In this document: positions 35,029 through 46,221 of the stretch, one piece after another
Layout: each line of letters starts with the position of its first letter
Position numbering within the stretch: the first letter of the stretch is position 1
DNA from: Owenia fusiformis
Taxonomy: Eukaryota > Annelida > Polychaeta > Sabellida > Oweniidae
NCBI GenBank assembly: GCA_903813345.2
Contig: CAIIXF020000002.1
Coordinates: forward strand, 19,608,455-19,672,454
Direction of reading: 5' to 3'
DNA length: 64,000 nucleotides
Program-made: the position numbers and the translations under genes
Notes under the pieces: generated by a model
Databases searched by the model: none
Told to the model about the DNA's origin: nothing
Seen by the model: only the letters and a program-made list of their open reading frames with translations

Positions 35029-38000
35029 AAACTTATAATAGATGATCTTTGGGTGCGCAATGGCAAAATACTCAATCCAGAAAAGGTATTATAATTTTTA
35101 ATCAACGTTTTCAAACCTACATAAGATTTATGACATCTGTCAAGCCTGTTGATTATTTGATGTCATTGAAACTCCTCCATTTAGATATACACCCCTCCCC
35201 CTAGAAGTAGACGTCCCACCAGGCAGAGATATCATATAAGTTGAACTTCACAGGCTTGAGTGCAATGGTCTTAATATGGGTAAAAACTATTGTATCGCCC
35301 CATCTACTAGACTGTGGTACTTTAATATGAAAAAGGGAAATTTAAGGACTCGAGTATAAAATGAAGCATTTATTGTACATGTAAACCTAATGAAAGCAAT
35401 ATTTTATCGAACACAGTGATCTCCCAAGCATTAAAGCAAGTGGGCGCAGCACCCACTTGATATTTCAAAAACAGCGTTGCACCCATCTTAAAATCCATTT
35501 GCACCCACTTCAGAAGAAGTGAGTAGCTCCCATAATTCTTTCATATTCTATCTTATTCGGGGTTTCCCCGTTTTAGATCTCCAATCAAATTGCAGGCTGT
35601 GATCACATGAACAATCATGAGCACGTGCTTTCCCAGTGCCGCGTATGCGCAAAGTAAAAATTGAAATCGTTGAAATGGCGTTTATTTCAGTTTAATATCA
35701 TTTCAACATCATCATTTCAAAACTACGGTAATACTATTGAAGTTACTCAATCCAAACTTTCAGAGAATACTCATAAAACACAAGCGAACATTGAGAGATC
35801 CATTTAAATGGCATGGCAAATGAGGCCTGTTTATAAAATTGGTTATCGAACGTGCCCGAATATGAAAGGTGATCTTTGGGAAATTTCCCCCCTGTACCCA
35901 CTTGAAAATGAGAAAAATCATAAAAAATTGGGATATTTTGACCAATTTTGGTCTAAGCTGTGAAAATGAGAATTTTGCACCCACTTGAGATGGTCCCAGC
36001 ATTTTAACAAATGGGCACTTCGATTACCAACTGAGAAAATAAAAAGATTGCACCTACAAAACTCATAGAGAAAACACTGAATCATCTGAACATTATCTTT
36101 ACAACATATTTTTAAAATATAGCATCAGTAAAAAACACGTTTCATTTCTACAGTTGTTCTTTGATGAAAAAACATACGCTGATGTACAGATTGACTGTCA
36201 AGGATGCATCATTGCACCAGGCTACATTGATGTACAGATTAATGGTAAGATGCTTTATAAATTCAACCTCTGCCTTGCCAACCTTACGTTTTGAAGGACA
36301 ATTGTTAACATTTTCATTAATTCAATCCATACGAAACCAGTCTAATTTGATGCCATTTTTAGAGATTGTTTTAAAATGAATCTTAGAAAATCTGAATGAA
36401 ATCTGCATTTTCTATTACAATATCAAAAATATTAGATTTTCAGAGAACCAACCAAGGCTCTTATTCATTTGTGTAATTTTAAATCAATATGACTATAACA
36501 TTATAACCTAAATTCATTCAGATTTGTGAGTGGTAAGAGGAATATGCTTTTCCTGGAATGGTAAAGTAATGAATCAATTTTTAATGATAACCTGTCTCCA
36601 AATTAATTACTGGAGTGAGGAAGAAGTTAAAAGGAGATGTAAATGCCTATGTTCACTTGAGAGAGATGTCCTCTTATGTTCTCGAGAGAGAGAAAGGTGT
36701 TTACTCTTTTTTCTATTGTTATTTATTTCCAGGTGGCTTTGGTCATGACTTCTCCACTTCAACAGAAAATGTTCTTGATGGCTTAGAAATGGTTGCTAAG
36801 GGATTATTGCCTCATGGTGTCACATCTTTCTGTCCAACAATTGTCACCTCTCCACCTGAAATTTACCGACAGGTAGATGTTTTGTTCAGTTTATAACCAG
36901 TGTAGCATATCTGTGGATAACCAATGACAACCATGAACAACCACAAAGTTAATGTATGTCATTTAAGTCCAGAGCATATGTCAAGTGCACTTCCAAATTC
37001 AGACATAAATCTTCGTAACATGTTGTTTAATGATCAATTCAGTTGAGAATTAAGGTCGAGGTTGAAGACTGTCCATCAAAAATTGACAAGGTGCTGAGGT
37101 GAGTAATATTATCAGAATCCTTTCTATTTTCATTGTTGTTTTCCTTCACTTCCGGTATGGATGATAGTCTATGGATGACTCCTTCAAGTATCGTACTTTT
37201 TGATGTTGTAGATATTACCAAGGATGAAACGTTTTAATGGTGGACCACATGGAGCAGGAAATTTAGGTAACCTTTCTTTAATATCCTGGACTTAAAGTAT
37301 CTGATTAGACTACTTTCTTAAAAGGTTCCTATCCATTTCTTAAGCTGTTTGTTATTATTTTTTATTATTATGCTCATTTTTAAGTGACTTTTGATAAAAC
37401 ATGGAAATTAAAATAAACTGTAACAAACAAAGTTTACTGGGACTCCACATCTACGATCCAATTGGAGACCTTATTTCTCACTACCCAAGGACTACTTTTT
37501 ATACGACTACTTTAAGCCTCAACTGATCAAATATGTGGGCCAATTTTGGATTCTTATAGAGCATATTTGTCTTTTCAGGGGTGCATATAGAAGGCCCATT
37601 TATTAGCAAAGAAAAGAAAGGTGCCCATCCTGAGAATTTCATATTAGACTATGAAAATGGATGGAAGGATGTCATGGCGATGTATCATGACCTCACAAAC
37701 GTTGCCATAGTGACTGTAGCACCAGAGAAGGACTGTACTGATGAGGTCATCAATGAATTTATAAAACGCGACATTGTGGTTTCAGTTGGTATGTTCATCC
37801 TAGTTGTTTTACCCTTAATTGCCAAAACTGTGAAATGGTTTAAAATCTGGTCAAAGGATAGTCGGATCATTAAACCAAACTGATAGGCTGAACTTTTTGT
37901 CATTTTTATGTCACCACTACAAGTTGTGGCATATTGTTAAAGTCTCTAACTTTTTTGAGGACCTGTTTGGTGGGCAGCAGTCAGCTTTTGGCATCTGTAA

Positions 38001-41000
38001 CAAATGGCAGGTGAAATTTTACATGCCATATAAACTGTCATTACACATTTTGTTGAATTAAATTGCATGACTGACACCATTATCTTTATTTCAGGACACT
38101 CCATGGCTAATCTGAAGGCAGGAGAGAAAGCAGTTCAGGAGGGTGCTACCTTTATTACACATCTCTTCAATGCAATGTTACCTGTTAGTATTGACGTGTA
38201 CTCATTTTTCAAGATAAATAATATGGCATCATTTACTGATTGTACCATAGAAATTATTGACTAAAACAGGCCCATTCTCTTGCTAAACCCTGTACTTGTA
38301 TTAATTATGCTTTTTCACATAAAATATTTTAAAATATGAAGCATGCAGGTGGAGTCCAACCCAAAATGTATTTTTTTAGTACAGTATGATATTTAAAAAA
38401 GCATTGTACTATATGATTCAAAAACCAAAAGAATGTCAAATAGCCACATTTACTATTGTCATAATAGGGCATTGGTTCCTGAAAAACATTTAAAGCTACA
38501 GTTTAAAACTACTTGTACTCCTTAAACTTATAATTTAATCCTATACATGTACAATACATGTTATGTACAGTTTCACCACTGTTACCGTTACTTTTTTGTA
38601 TATGTGTTGCTTCTATACATATCTAAATAATTATAATCATATGTATTAAAATTGCAGTTCCATCACCGGGATCCACATTTAGTAGGCCTACTGACAAGCG
38701 ATAAAATACCTGAAGGAAAGACAGTATTTTTCGGCATCATATCAGATGGCATTCACACCCACCCAGCAGCCCTGAGGATTGCCCATCGAGTACATCCCCT
38801 GGGTAATAGATATAAAAGTACTGTACGGTAAATCCTGACTAATGTGAACACTACATGGCTTTTTTGTTTCACAGGGATTATGGGTAAACCCCCCCCCCCC
38901 TTCTCCTTTTCTAAGCAAGCAGCGTATCTTGGTCCCCATTTGCTTTTCCACACCTCTGATTAAGCTAGCAATAAGAAGTCCTTCCACTGATAATGGTTGG
39001 CCCTGATAATGGTTTCAACTTTTTATCGCACCTTTGGATGCTACATTGTTTCAGTTTGGTTTCACCCTTTCATTCAGTTTGTTTTGGTATTTATCGCAAT
39101 TCAAAGATTTTTGAAAAGGTCAGATATAGATAATAAATCTTTTATCATCCTGTTTTTCAAGATAATAGTAAATTGAGATCCGAATTGTCAGTGATGATGC
39201 ATTGCCTGAAAACTTTACTATTCATCATATTTAGTGTACTCATGAAAAGAATTGGCATTAAAACACTTCAGCTTATTAAATGCCATAAATTAAAAACAAT
39301 CTTGGTTGCCATGTAACGATTTTCTTGTGTAGCATCACTAAATTAAGAACATGTCACTTTTAAAGGAAGCCTTTTGTAGTGAAGCAGGCAAATTGATGCG
39401 TTTTTGCCTTAACGCCATACCCATCTTTATATATTATAGGAACCCTTCCGAGAAAAACAAACGGAAACAGTAATTTCAGCTAGATTAGAGATGAGTCCCC
39501 TTAACATTTGTAAAATATGTGTGAATTATGATTTGATAATTATATCACCAGGGCCTCAGAATTGATGTGTATTTTAATTGCCCTCAAACAACTCCCCCCC
39601 TCCCATTCAGTTTAAATGTATTTATTGTTCACATAGTTTAAGGCTTTACTGTGCACTATGTTGTCTAAATGATTTAAAAGCTTACAATCCATTTTGGTTA
39701 AAAATATGGGTCAAAACATTTCCCAAGAATCAACTTTGAATTTAGTGCAGTGATATAAAATTATACTAGTTGAAAAAATCACAATAAAAAAACAATTATG
39801 TAAGACACAAAACAGAATATCAAAATTAAAAGATAAAGGGTTGAATACACCCTCTCTTAATTTAAAGCACCTTGTGTTTGTGGACATCAACCAATACTAC
39901 GAGAATACATATATACATGTATTGAATATCAACCAATGTACTGAACACCACTGAATGAATGTACTTTTTTATGGTTATAGGGTTGGTATTGATCACCGAT
40001 GCTATCCCTGCTCTAGGCCTAGAGAAGGGCACACATAGGATAGGTCAACAGGTCATGGAGATTAAGAACAACAAGGCTGTTATAGCAGGCACAGATATAT
40101 TATGTGGGAGGTATGTACATGTACATGTACTCATCAATCAAAAACACAAATCATTATGCTCCTAATATAAGCAATCGCCTTGTAAGCGAGAGGTCGTGGG
40201 TTAGATCCCCACTGGGGTGAACTGACTTTTTATTGTCGTCAGCTTGACGGGCGGCGGGCGGGCGGGCGGCGGCTCACTTTTCAGCTTGTCTACAGGTTTC
40301 CAGCCAAACCATTTGACAGATTCATCTGAAATTTTCAGGAATGTTTCTAGGTATCAAAGTTAAGAACTGATTAGTTTTTGGGCATTCTGGGTAAATTTTA
40401 AGGTGGCCATTTTGGATTTTCCGTCCTAAAATCTTCACTTTCAAGACTTGTCTACAGGTTTCCAGCCAAACCATTTGACGGATTCATCTGAAATTTTCAG
40501 GAATGTTTCTACGTATCAAAGTTAAGAACTGATTAGTTTTTGGGCATTCTGGGTAAATTTTAAGGTGGCCATTTTGGATTTTCCGTCCTAAAATCGTCAC
40601 TTTCAAGACTTGTCTACAGGTTTCCAGCCAAACCATATGATGGATTCATCTGAAATTTTCAGGGATGTTTCTACGTATCAAAGTTAAGAACTGATTAGTT
40701 TTTTGGCATTCTGGGTAAATTTAAGGTAGCCATTTTGGATTTTCCGTCCTAAAATCTTCACTTTCAAGACTTGTCTACAGGTTTCCAGCCAAACCATTTG
40801 ACGGATTCATTTGAAATTTACAGGGATGTTTCTACATATCAAAGTTAACAACTGATTAGTTTTTTGGCATTCTGAGTAAATTTTAAGGTGGCCATTTTAG
40901 ATTTTCCGTCCTAAAATCTTCACTTTCAAGACTTGTCTACAGGTTTCCAGCTAAACCATTTGACGGATTCATCTGAAATTTTCAGGGATGTTTCTACGTA

Positions 41001-42916
41001 TCAAAGTTAAGAACTGATTAGTTTTTTGGCATACTGGGTAAAATTTAAGGTGGCCATTTTGGATTTCCGTCCTAAAATCTTCACTTTCAAGACTTGTCTA
41101 CAGGTTTCCAGCCAAACCATTTGACGGATTCATTTGAAATTTACAGGGATGTTTCTACATATCAAAGTTAACAACTGATTAGTTTTTGGGCATTCTGGGT
41201 TAATTTTAAGGTGGCCATTTTGGATTTTCCGTCCTAAAATCTTCACTTTCAAGACTTGTCTACAGGTTTCCAGCCAAACCATTTTGATGGATTCATCTGA
41301 AATTTTCAGGGATGTTTCTACGTATCAAAGTTAAGAACTGATTAGTTTTTGGGCATTCTTGGTAAATTTTAAGGTGGCCATTTTGGATTTTCCGTCCTAA
41401 ATTCTTCACTGTCACACTGCTGTGTTTTAGGTACGATATTGTTCACGTCTGTGCCTTGTTCACATTAGCCCTTAGCACAGGATTTCATTCTGTGTTTTCA
41501 TTAACTAATAGCATGGTGTTCTACATTAAATTTTGGGGAATGGTGTATCATAATGGATTTGTCTATTGGAAATATGATCCTTTATCATTTCATTGAGAGA
41601 TCACCTTTGCATTGTAAACACAAATCTTTAAATACTTTCAAAATTATGGATTAGGTCAAAACCAAGACCCCTTAAATCATTCAATAAATGAAGCCTTCAG
41701 TACCATAAGTATACCATCCTCCTAAGCAGGTGTCCAGAATCCGTACCTCCTTCTGTAAAAAGGAAAAATATATTCTGGATTTTGAAGTCCTGCGTACAGA
41801 GGATGCACATATACCTATGTAAAGTGTATTATGTCTTTATTATTTCCTTCCAGCATTGGTTCAATGAATGAATCATCTAGTACGTCACATATACCTATGT
41901 AAAGTGTAGTACCATATACCTATGTAAAGTGTATTATGTCTTTATTTTTTTCCTTCCAGCATTGGTTCAATGAATGAATCATCTAGTACCACACATATAC
42001 CTATGTAAAGTGTATTATATCTTTATTCTTTCCTTCCAGCATTGGTTCAATGAATGAATGTGTTCAGCATTTCTTTGAGTCAACAGGTATGTAAATCAGA
42101 ACATTATTGGCAAGTTTGATCGTATACTTCAATTTCTTTTGATCCTCATTTAAGGTGAGCATATTAAGCTTACTTTTGAACATGTATCCTAGAGCATAGT
42201 CAGGATCTATAAATTAAAAAGTAAGCGAGGCAAAAATATAAGATCTGATAATTTGGACTGGGTATATCTGGGTATGTTACTACTTTTGACTTCATTTCCC
42301 AAAAAATGTCTCTAAGATATATTTCTATATTTAGCTAGGCGATTGCAATGTTCACCTCATGCCAGCCTAACACCCATTTTAGATGTGTTTGTTTGTGTTA
42401 TGAACGCAAGAAATTAAGACAAAAAAGTTCTGAAATTGACACAATGTTTGGATATTTTATTTTTGGTTACTATGGCAACCATTTTTAATTGAATATTACC
42501 ATTTTCCTTAAAAAAATTTGCTGGATTAATTTTCTCTCTATATATAGGCGCTATATACTGCATTCTGTGAAAATTTATTAGAGAACACTGAATATAGAAA
42601 AATAAGGATATAAGAGAGATACATGTATTATGAGAACTTTATGGTCAACCCTCATATAATACAGTATTAAAATAACATTTTATTCATGTGCAACCTTACA
42701 GAGTGTACTCAAATAGAAGCACTGGAATGTGCCACCTTACATCCTGCACAACTGTTGAAGATTACAGACTCTAAAGGAACTCTGGACTATAACACAGATG
42801 CAGACTTCATCTTACTCAATGATAAGCTAGATGTCCTAGCAAACTATATAGATGGCCAGCTGGTCTGGGAAGGAGATAAAGCTCCAAAGCGTCGTGTGAC
42901 ACATATTAAAAAATAA
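34957..42916 (+). CDS. AMDHD2: N-acetylglucosamine-6-phosphate deacetylase, complete, 10 coding exons
   Basis: Removes the acetyl group from GlcNAc-6-phosphate, giving glucosamine-6-phosphate and acetate in cytosolic amino-sugar recycling. Exons 34957-35085, 36154-36244, 36733-36872, 37212-37266, 37579-37788, 38095-38183, 38658-38802, 39981-40110, 42040-42086, 42702-42916 join in phase to 416 residues (human 409). Amidohydrolase landmarks: [33 protein letters not shown] with the metal-binding Glu, GHSMAN and THLFNAM with metal-binding histidines, DGIHTHP, and [11 protein letters not shown] with the catalytic Asp. The ATG at 34957 matches the family's usual MPS start. An acceptor-like CTTGTAG at 34924-34930 suggests an upstream non-coding exon. 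Introns contain a 162-bp array and a triplicated acceptor. Family certain from the motifs. Confidence 0.96.
35412..36025 (+). repeat. Dispersed repeat, copy 2 (related to 6647-6842), split by an insertion
   Basis: GTGATCTCCC, AGCAAGTGGGCGCAG, CCACTTGAAAATGAG and AATTTTGCACCCACTTGAG follow the order of the copy in ACSF2. A 385-bp insertion separates the halves. Lies in AMDHD2 intron 1. Confidence 0.72.
35511..35895. mobile_element. hAT-like MITE, about 385 bp, 8-bp target duplication ACCCACTT
   Basis: ACCCACTT stands on both sides (35503-35510, 35896-35903). The related copy at 6.7 kb is uninterrupted at this point and serves as an empty site. The insert begins CAGAAG and ends CCCCTGT, in keeping with the CAG-type ends of hAT elements. 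No coding sequence. Confidence 0.65.
37909..38035 (+). mobile_element. Copy of the TGTCACCACC-ended element family
   Basis: Starts TGTCACCACTACAAGTTGTGGCA (imperfect palindrome), then GTCTCTAACTTTTTTG and CTGTAACAAATGGCAGGTG. Lies in the AMDHD2 intron 37789-38094, ending about 60 bp before the next exon. Confidence 0.75.
40165..40215 (+). repeat. tRNA-Thr(UGU)-derived SINE remnant
   Basis: ATCGCCTTGTAAGCGAG forms an anticodon arm with loop CTTGTAA (anticodon TGT), and GTGGG-TTAGATC-CCCAC is a perfect T arm with a B-box-like core. The 5' half of a tRNA (acceptor and D arms) is absent, so it is not a functional tRNA gene. A GGGCGGCGGGCGGGCGGGCG run follows at about 40248. Confidence 0.6.
40285..41405 (+). 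repeat. 162-bp tandem array, 7 copies, in an AMDHD2 intron
   Basis: CAGCCAAACC recurs at 40301, 40463, 40625, 40786, 40948 (as CAGCTAAACC), 41109 and 41271, a 161-162 bp period. The unit includes CATCTGAAATTTTCAGG, GGCATTCTGGGTAAATTTTA and GGATTTTCCGTCCTAAAAT. Single diverged copies occur in the ACSF2 intron at about 9145-9300 and 24290-24450, so a dispersed sequence was amplified here. It follows directly on the SINE remnant. Confidence 0.93.
41807..42058 (+). repeat. Triplicated AMDHD2 splice acceptor and exon start
   Basis: ACATATACCTATGTAAAGTG ... CCTTCCAG-CATTGGTTCAATGAATGAAT occurs three times, with candidate acceptors before 41854, 41960 and 42040. Only the third continues into the exon ([10 protein letters not shown]). 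The first two diverge after GAATGAAT into CATCTAGTAC, so they are acceptor decoys. Confidence 0.92.
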
Positions 42917-43228
42917 AATAAATTTGAGGTTTTCCCATGATTATGGGTTACCAGAACCCCTCTTATCTGTCATTTGTAAGGAATACATTGCGATTACTAC
43001 GCTCCATTTGTTTTTCAACTTTCTCTCACAAACGACAGATAGGAGGGGGTCTGCTAAACCAGAATGTTTCTAGATTATCTGGATGTGGTTTTCCTGTTGA
43101 TTCTTTTTATATCTGTTGTGTCTATCAGGTTGGGCTTAAGTGGGAAGTGTGTGGACCTGTACTGTAGTAAAAGAGGAAACCACGATATTGATGAAATGCA
43201 CATATTGTATAATATTATATTATGTTAT

Positions 43229-43389
43229 TATGTCACCACCACAAGAGGTGACATACTGTTGTAGTCTCCAACTTTTTTTGAAAGACAGTTGATGTTTGGC
43301 ATTCGGATTTTGGTGGTCAGCATCTGTAACAAATGACATGGCATCTGTAACAAATGGCAGGTGGTGATATTTTGCATGTTAATGCCTTG
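43229..43389 (+). mobile_element. Compact full copy of the TGTCACCACC-ended element family
   Basis: Begins with the palindrome TGTCACCACCACAAGAGGTGACA, then GTAGTCTCCAACTTTTTTTG, two CATCTGTAACAAATG blocks, GGTGGTGATATTTTGCATG and TTAATGCCTTG. Copies at 28719, 37909, 47440 (reverse) and 50173 (reverse, expanded) allow the ends to be set. Non-coding. An end palindrome plus internal repeats resembles non-autonomous Helentron-type (pearl/HINE) elements of bivalves, but that is an inference. Confidence 0.72.
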
Positions 43390-44845
43390 TATTATATTAT
43401 AGATGCCCAAACAATTTTAAAAGTGTCATAGTGACAATATTATTACAGTAACAATCTTAACTCTCTCTCTACAGAAAATGTCTCAGGGTGATATACAAGT
43501 TTTTACAGTCTCTGTAGATCTGTGCTGATTTAAAACTTGCCAGGAGAAAACCATTGTTTCTCACATAAGTTATGAAAATGAATACACCCCTTTTGCACTC
43601 ATTTATTTACATAGGATAGACTGAGTAGTAACACTGCCAAGTAGCATAATATTGTACAATTAACCTTTGTAAGTTTTCTACACTCCCCCTCCATAAGTTT
43701 GGCAACTACAAGTTCCATTGGATAGCATTCCTATATTAATATTCGGATCTTAATATTGTCCAATTACATTAGTATGAAAATTTATGACTTAAATTATTTA
43801 TTTCAAAACACCAAGCATAAACAGGCTTTGATTAGTTATCCAAACGTGGACTTCCATTTGCCAAATTTATGGAGGGGAGTGTAAATATATTCAGCAGTTT
43901 AGTTTCTTCTATTTTTACTATGTTACACTATACATGTATATTATTCTTTGAGGAGAAATGGATTCATGGGTGTGATTGTGTGTTTTCATGGGTCATTAGA
44001 ACAATCCAGTTCAGACGGACATTCAATGATATATTTACTTAATGGAAAGTTTTGGAATTTTGAACATATGCAAGAGCACATTGTGGTTAAATATAATGTG
44101 TCAGGGCATGGATTTTATGGTGGTATTTAAGAACAAGAATACATACAAACACAATTTTGATACAGAAAATACCCAGTTTGTCAAATTCTGCATTTATTCA
44201 ACCTTGTACAAGTAAAATGTCCAGATTGACCTTTGCACTTTACACTTCAAATGAATGTTTTCTTACTAATGTGCATGATATTGCTGCCACAGTGAAAACA
44301 AATGGCTGTTTTACTGTAAAACTCTTCATGTCAATCTTTTCTGAATATGTGATTAATGACCCATGTTACATTCAAGCACTGTGATGTTGTAATATTTAAT
44401 TTAAGATTGATTTTTTATGAATCGATGTAAATATTAGTATGTTAATGATTATTATAGAACTGTAATTCAATTAAGATTTAATTGTAAATTATGAAATATG
44501 TGCCATGCAAGAGTTGCAATATGCAATTTACAAACATTTCATTTTTATGTGAAATTGAATATACTCGTGGTTATGGTTGCAATATTAAATAGTGAAATAG
44601 TGTTACTTGGGTTAGCTTAGGAAATTTTTTGATTTTAATATTTGATGGCTTTCTAATTTGGCCAACTTTTGCTAACTGAATTTCAATTTGCTTAGAATCA
44701 GACCAAACTTTTGATAAAGTCTACGAATACTATTACAAAAAAAACTACAGGCATGACAGGGTATTTACTTAAATTTTGGTGAAAATTTTCCCAAATAAAG
44801 TGGGCACCAAATAAACCCAAGTTACAGTAATTATCACTGCTTCGA

Positions 44846-45150
44846 CATTTTTGTATGAATCTTTGTGATTGGTTAGACTTGATAATGGATTGAGGTAAAA
44901 GAAAAAACATTTTTGAATGAATATTTGTGATTGGTTAGACTTGATAATGGATTGAGGTAAAAGAAAAAACATTTTGAATGAATCTTTGTGATTGGTTAGA
45001 CTTGAAAATGGATTGAGGTAAAAGAAAAAACATTTTGAATGAATCTTTGTGATTGGTTAGACTTCATAATGACCTGAGGTAAATGAAAACACATTTTTGT
45101 ATGAATCTTTGTGATTGGTTAGACTTGATAAAGGACTGAGGTAAATGAAA
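44846..45150 (+). repeat. About 61-bp tandem repeat, 5 copies
   Basis: GAATCTTTGTGATTGGTTAG recurs about every 61 bp with GACTTGATAATGGATTGAGG following. Contains ATTGG (inverse CCAAT) boxes, probably by chance. Confidence 0.9.
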
Positions 45151-46034
45151 ACACAGAATGAAATCCTGTTCTTAGAGCTTCCATGAAAAAGTCAGTCTAC
45201 CCAAGTGGGGATATATACAATATTACAAGAATTATACAAATAAAAAAGTAAGTAAAATAGCATTCTTTCTTTTATATTTTATTTATGAATTGTGTTAGTT
45301 CAAAGCAAACAATTGTACTTATAAGTCAATGTCCAGTAGACCATTGAACTCGACTGGTAAATTCAAGTTACTATATTCAATTGTAGACCTCTTTTGAGGT
45401 CAACTGGCAAAATTGTAAGGTACATTACTGAGAATGGAGGTCAATGTCAACAGAACCTTGTAGGTTTACAGTTGAGGTATACAATTTTGCCACTTGACCG
45501 AAAAGAGAGATCTACAATTGTATACTGGATATTTGTTAACAGTTGAGGTTCTAATACAAAAGACCTTTACAATAAATCCAGACCCCTTTTGGAGAATCAT
45601 ATAGTAACAATGGTATATAAAAATTTATCTTGTCATACTCTGAAGCCAGTAATGTTTGGCCCAAAAGTAGGTTTACAGTTATTGTAACAATTTGTAAACT
45701 GTAAACCTACTTTAGGGCCATCCAATATATGCTTTGAAAGTGTCAAAAGACATCATAAACAAAGTGGCATGATTTTTTAGAATTGGTCTGTCACCCAAGG
45801 TTATCTCTGTAGGAGTCAACATTTTATTTTGTGTCCATGTACAGTGTATACACTTGCATCAAGACAGTGAACCCCCTCTAGCCCTTATCTACTTTAACAA
45901 CATATGCATTGATTTCCTTGGAGAATACACTGGTTAAAAACACCAATGTATCTTGATTGGCTTTTTCAAATGAATCAAACTATTTCCACTTCCGGGGGTA
46001 GCATCTGTAGCTAGGCGGTGATTACATGACTGCA

Positions 46035-46146
46035 GGCCCGTAGCCAGGGGGGGGTGCGGACCCCACCCCCCCCTCCCCCCGGCCAAACTTTTGCCTAGAA
46101 TTTTTGGAAAAGTGACCCCCCCCTTGGAAAATTCTGGCTACGGGCC
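46035..46146. mobile_element. Short foldback MITE (GGCCCGTAGCCAG ends)
   Basis: GGCCCGTAGCCAG (46035-46047) and CTGGCTACGGGCC (46134-46146) are perfect inverses around G- and C-runs. A half copy, GGCCCGTAGCAAGG, is at about 20934. It lies just downstream of the Reeler stop and so probably inside its 3' UTR. Confidence 0.85.
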
Positions 46147-46221
46147 AGAGACTGTGTGTGTTGGTGAAGTAGATAGGGAGAGGTCTACAGTCTTAAGACT
46201 CCTCCGTGTATTGCTGAATTA

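Larger units (their letters stand above)
42917..46221. other. Convergent intergenic region, AMDHD2 to Reeler gene
   Basis: Holds both 3' UTRs. AATAAA overlaps the AMDHD2 stop (42912-42917). On the minus strand AATAAA is at 45823-45828, about 400 bp past the Reeler stop. Also present are a 61-bp tandem array, an imperfect inverted repeat (45378-45521) and a perfect 15-bp-stem hairpin (AAAGTAGGTTTACAG 45664-45678 with its inverse 45699-45713). No further gene recognised. Confidence 0.6.

Noticed and set aside
40165-40215. Functional tRNA-Thr gene
   Set aside because: Only the anticodon and T arms are present; the acceptor stem and D arm cannot be found upstream.
43948-44384. Two small open frames downstream of AMDHD2
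   Set aside because: No domain, no splice partners and AT-rich composition like the surrounding 3' region.
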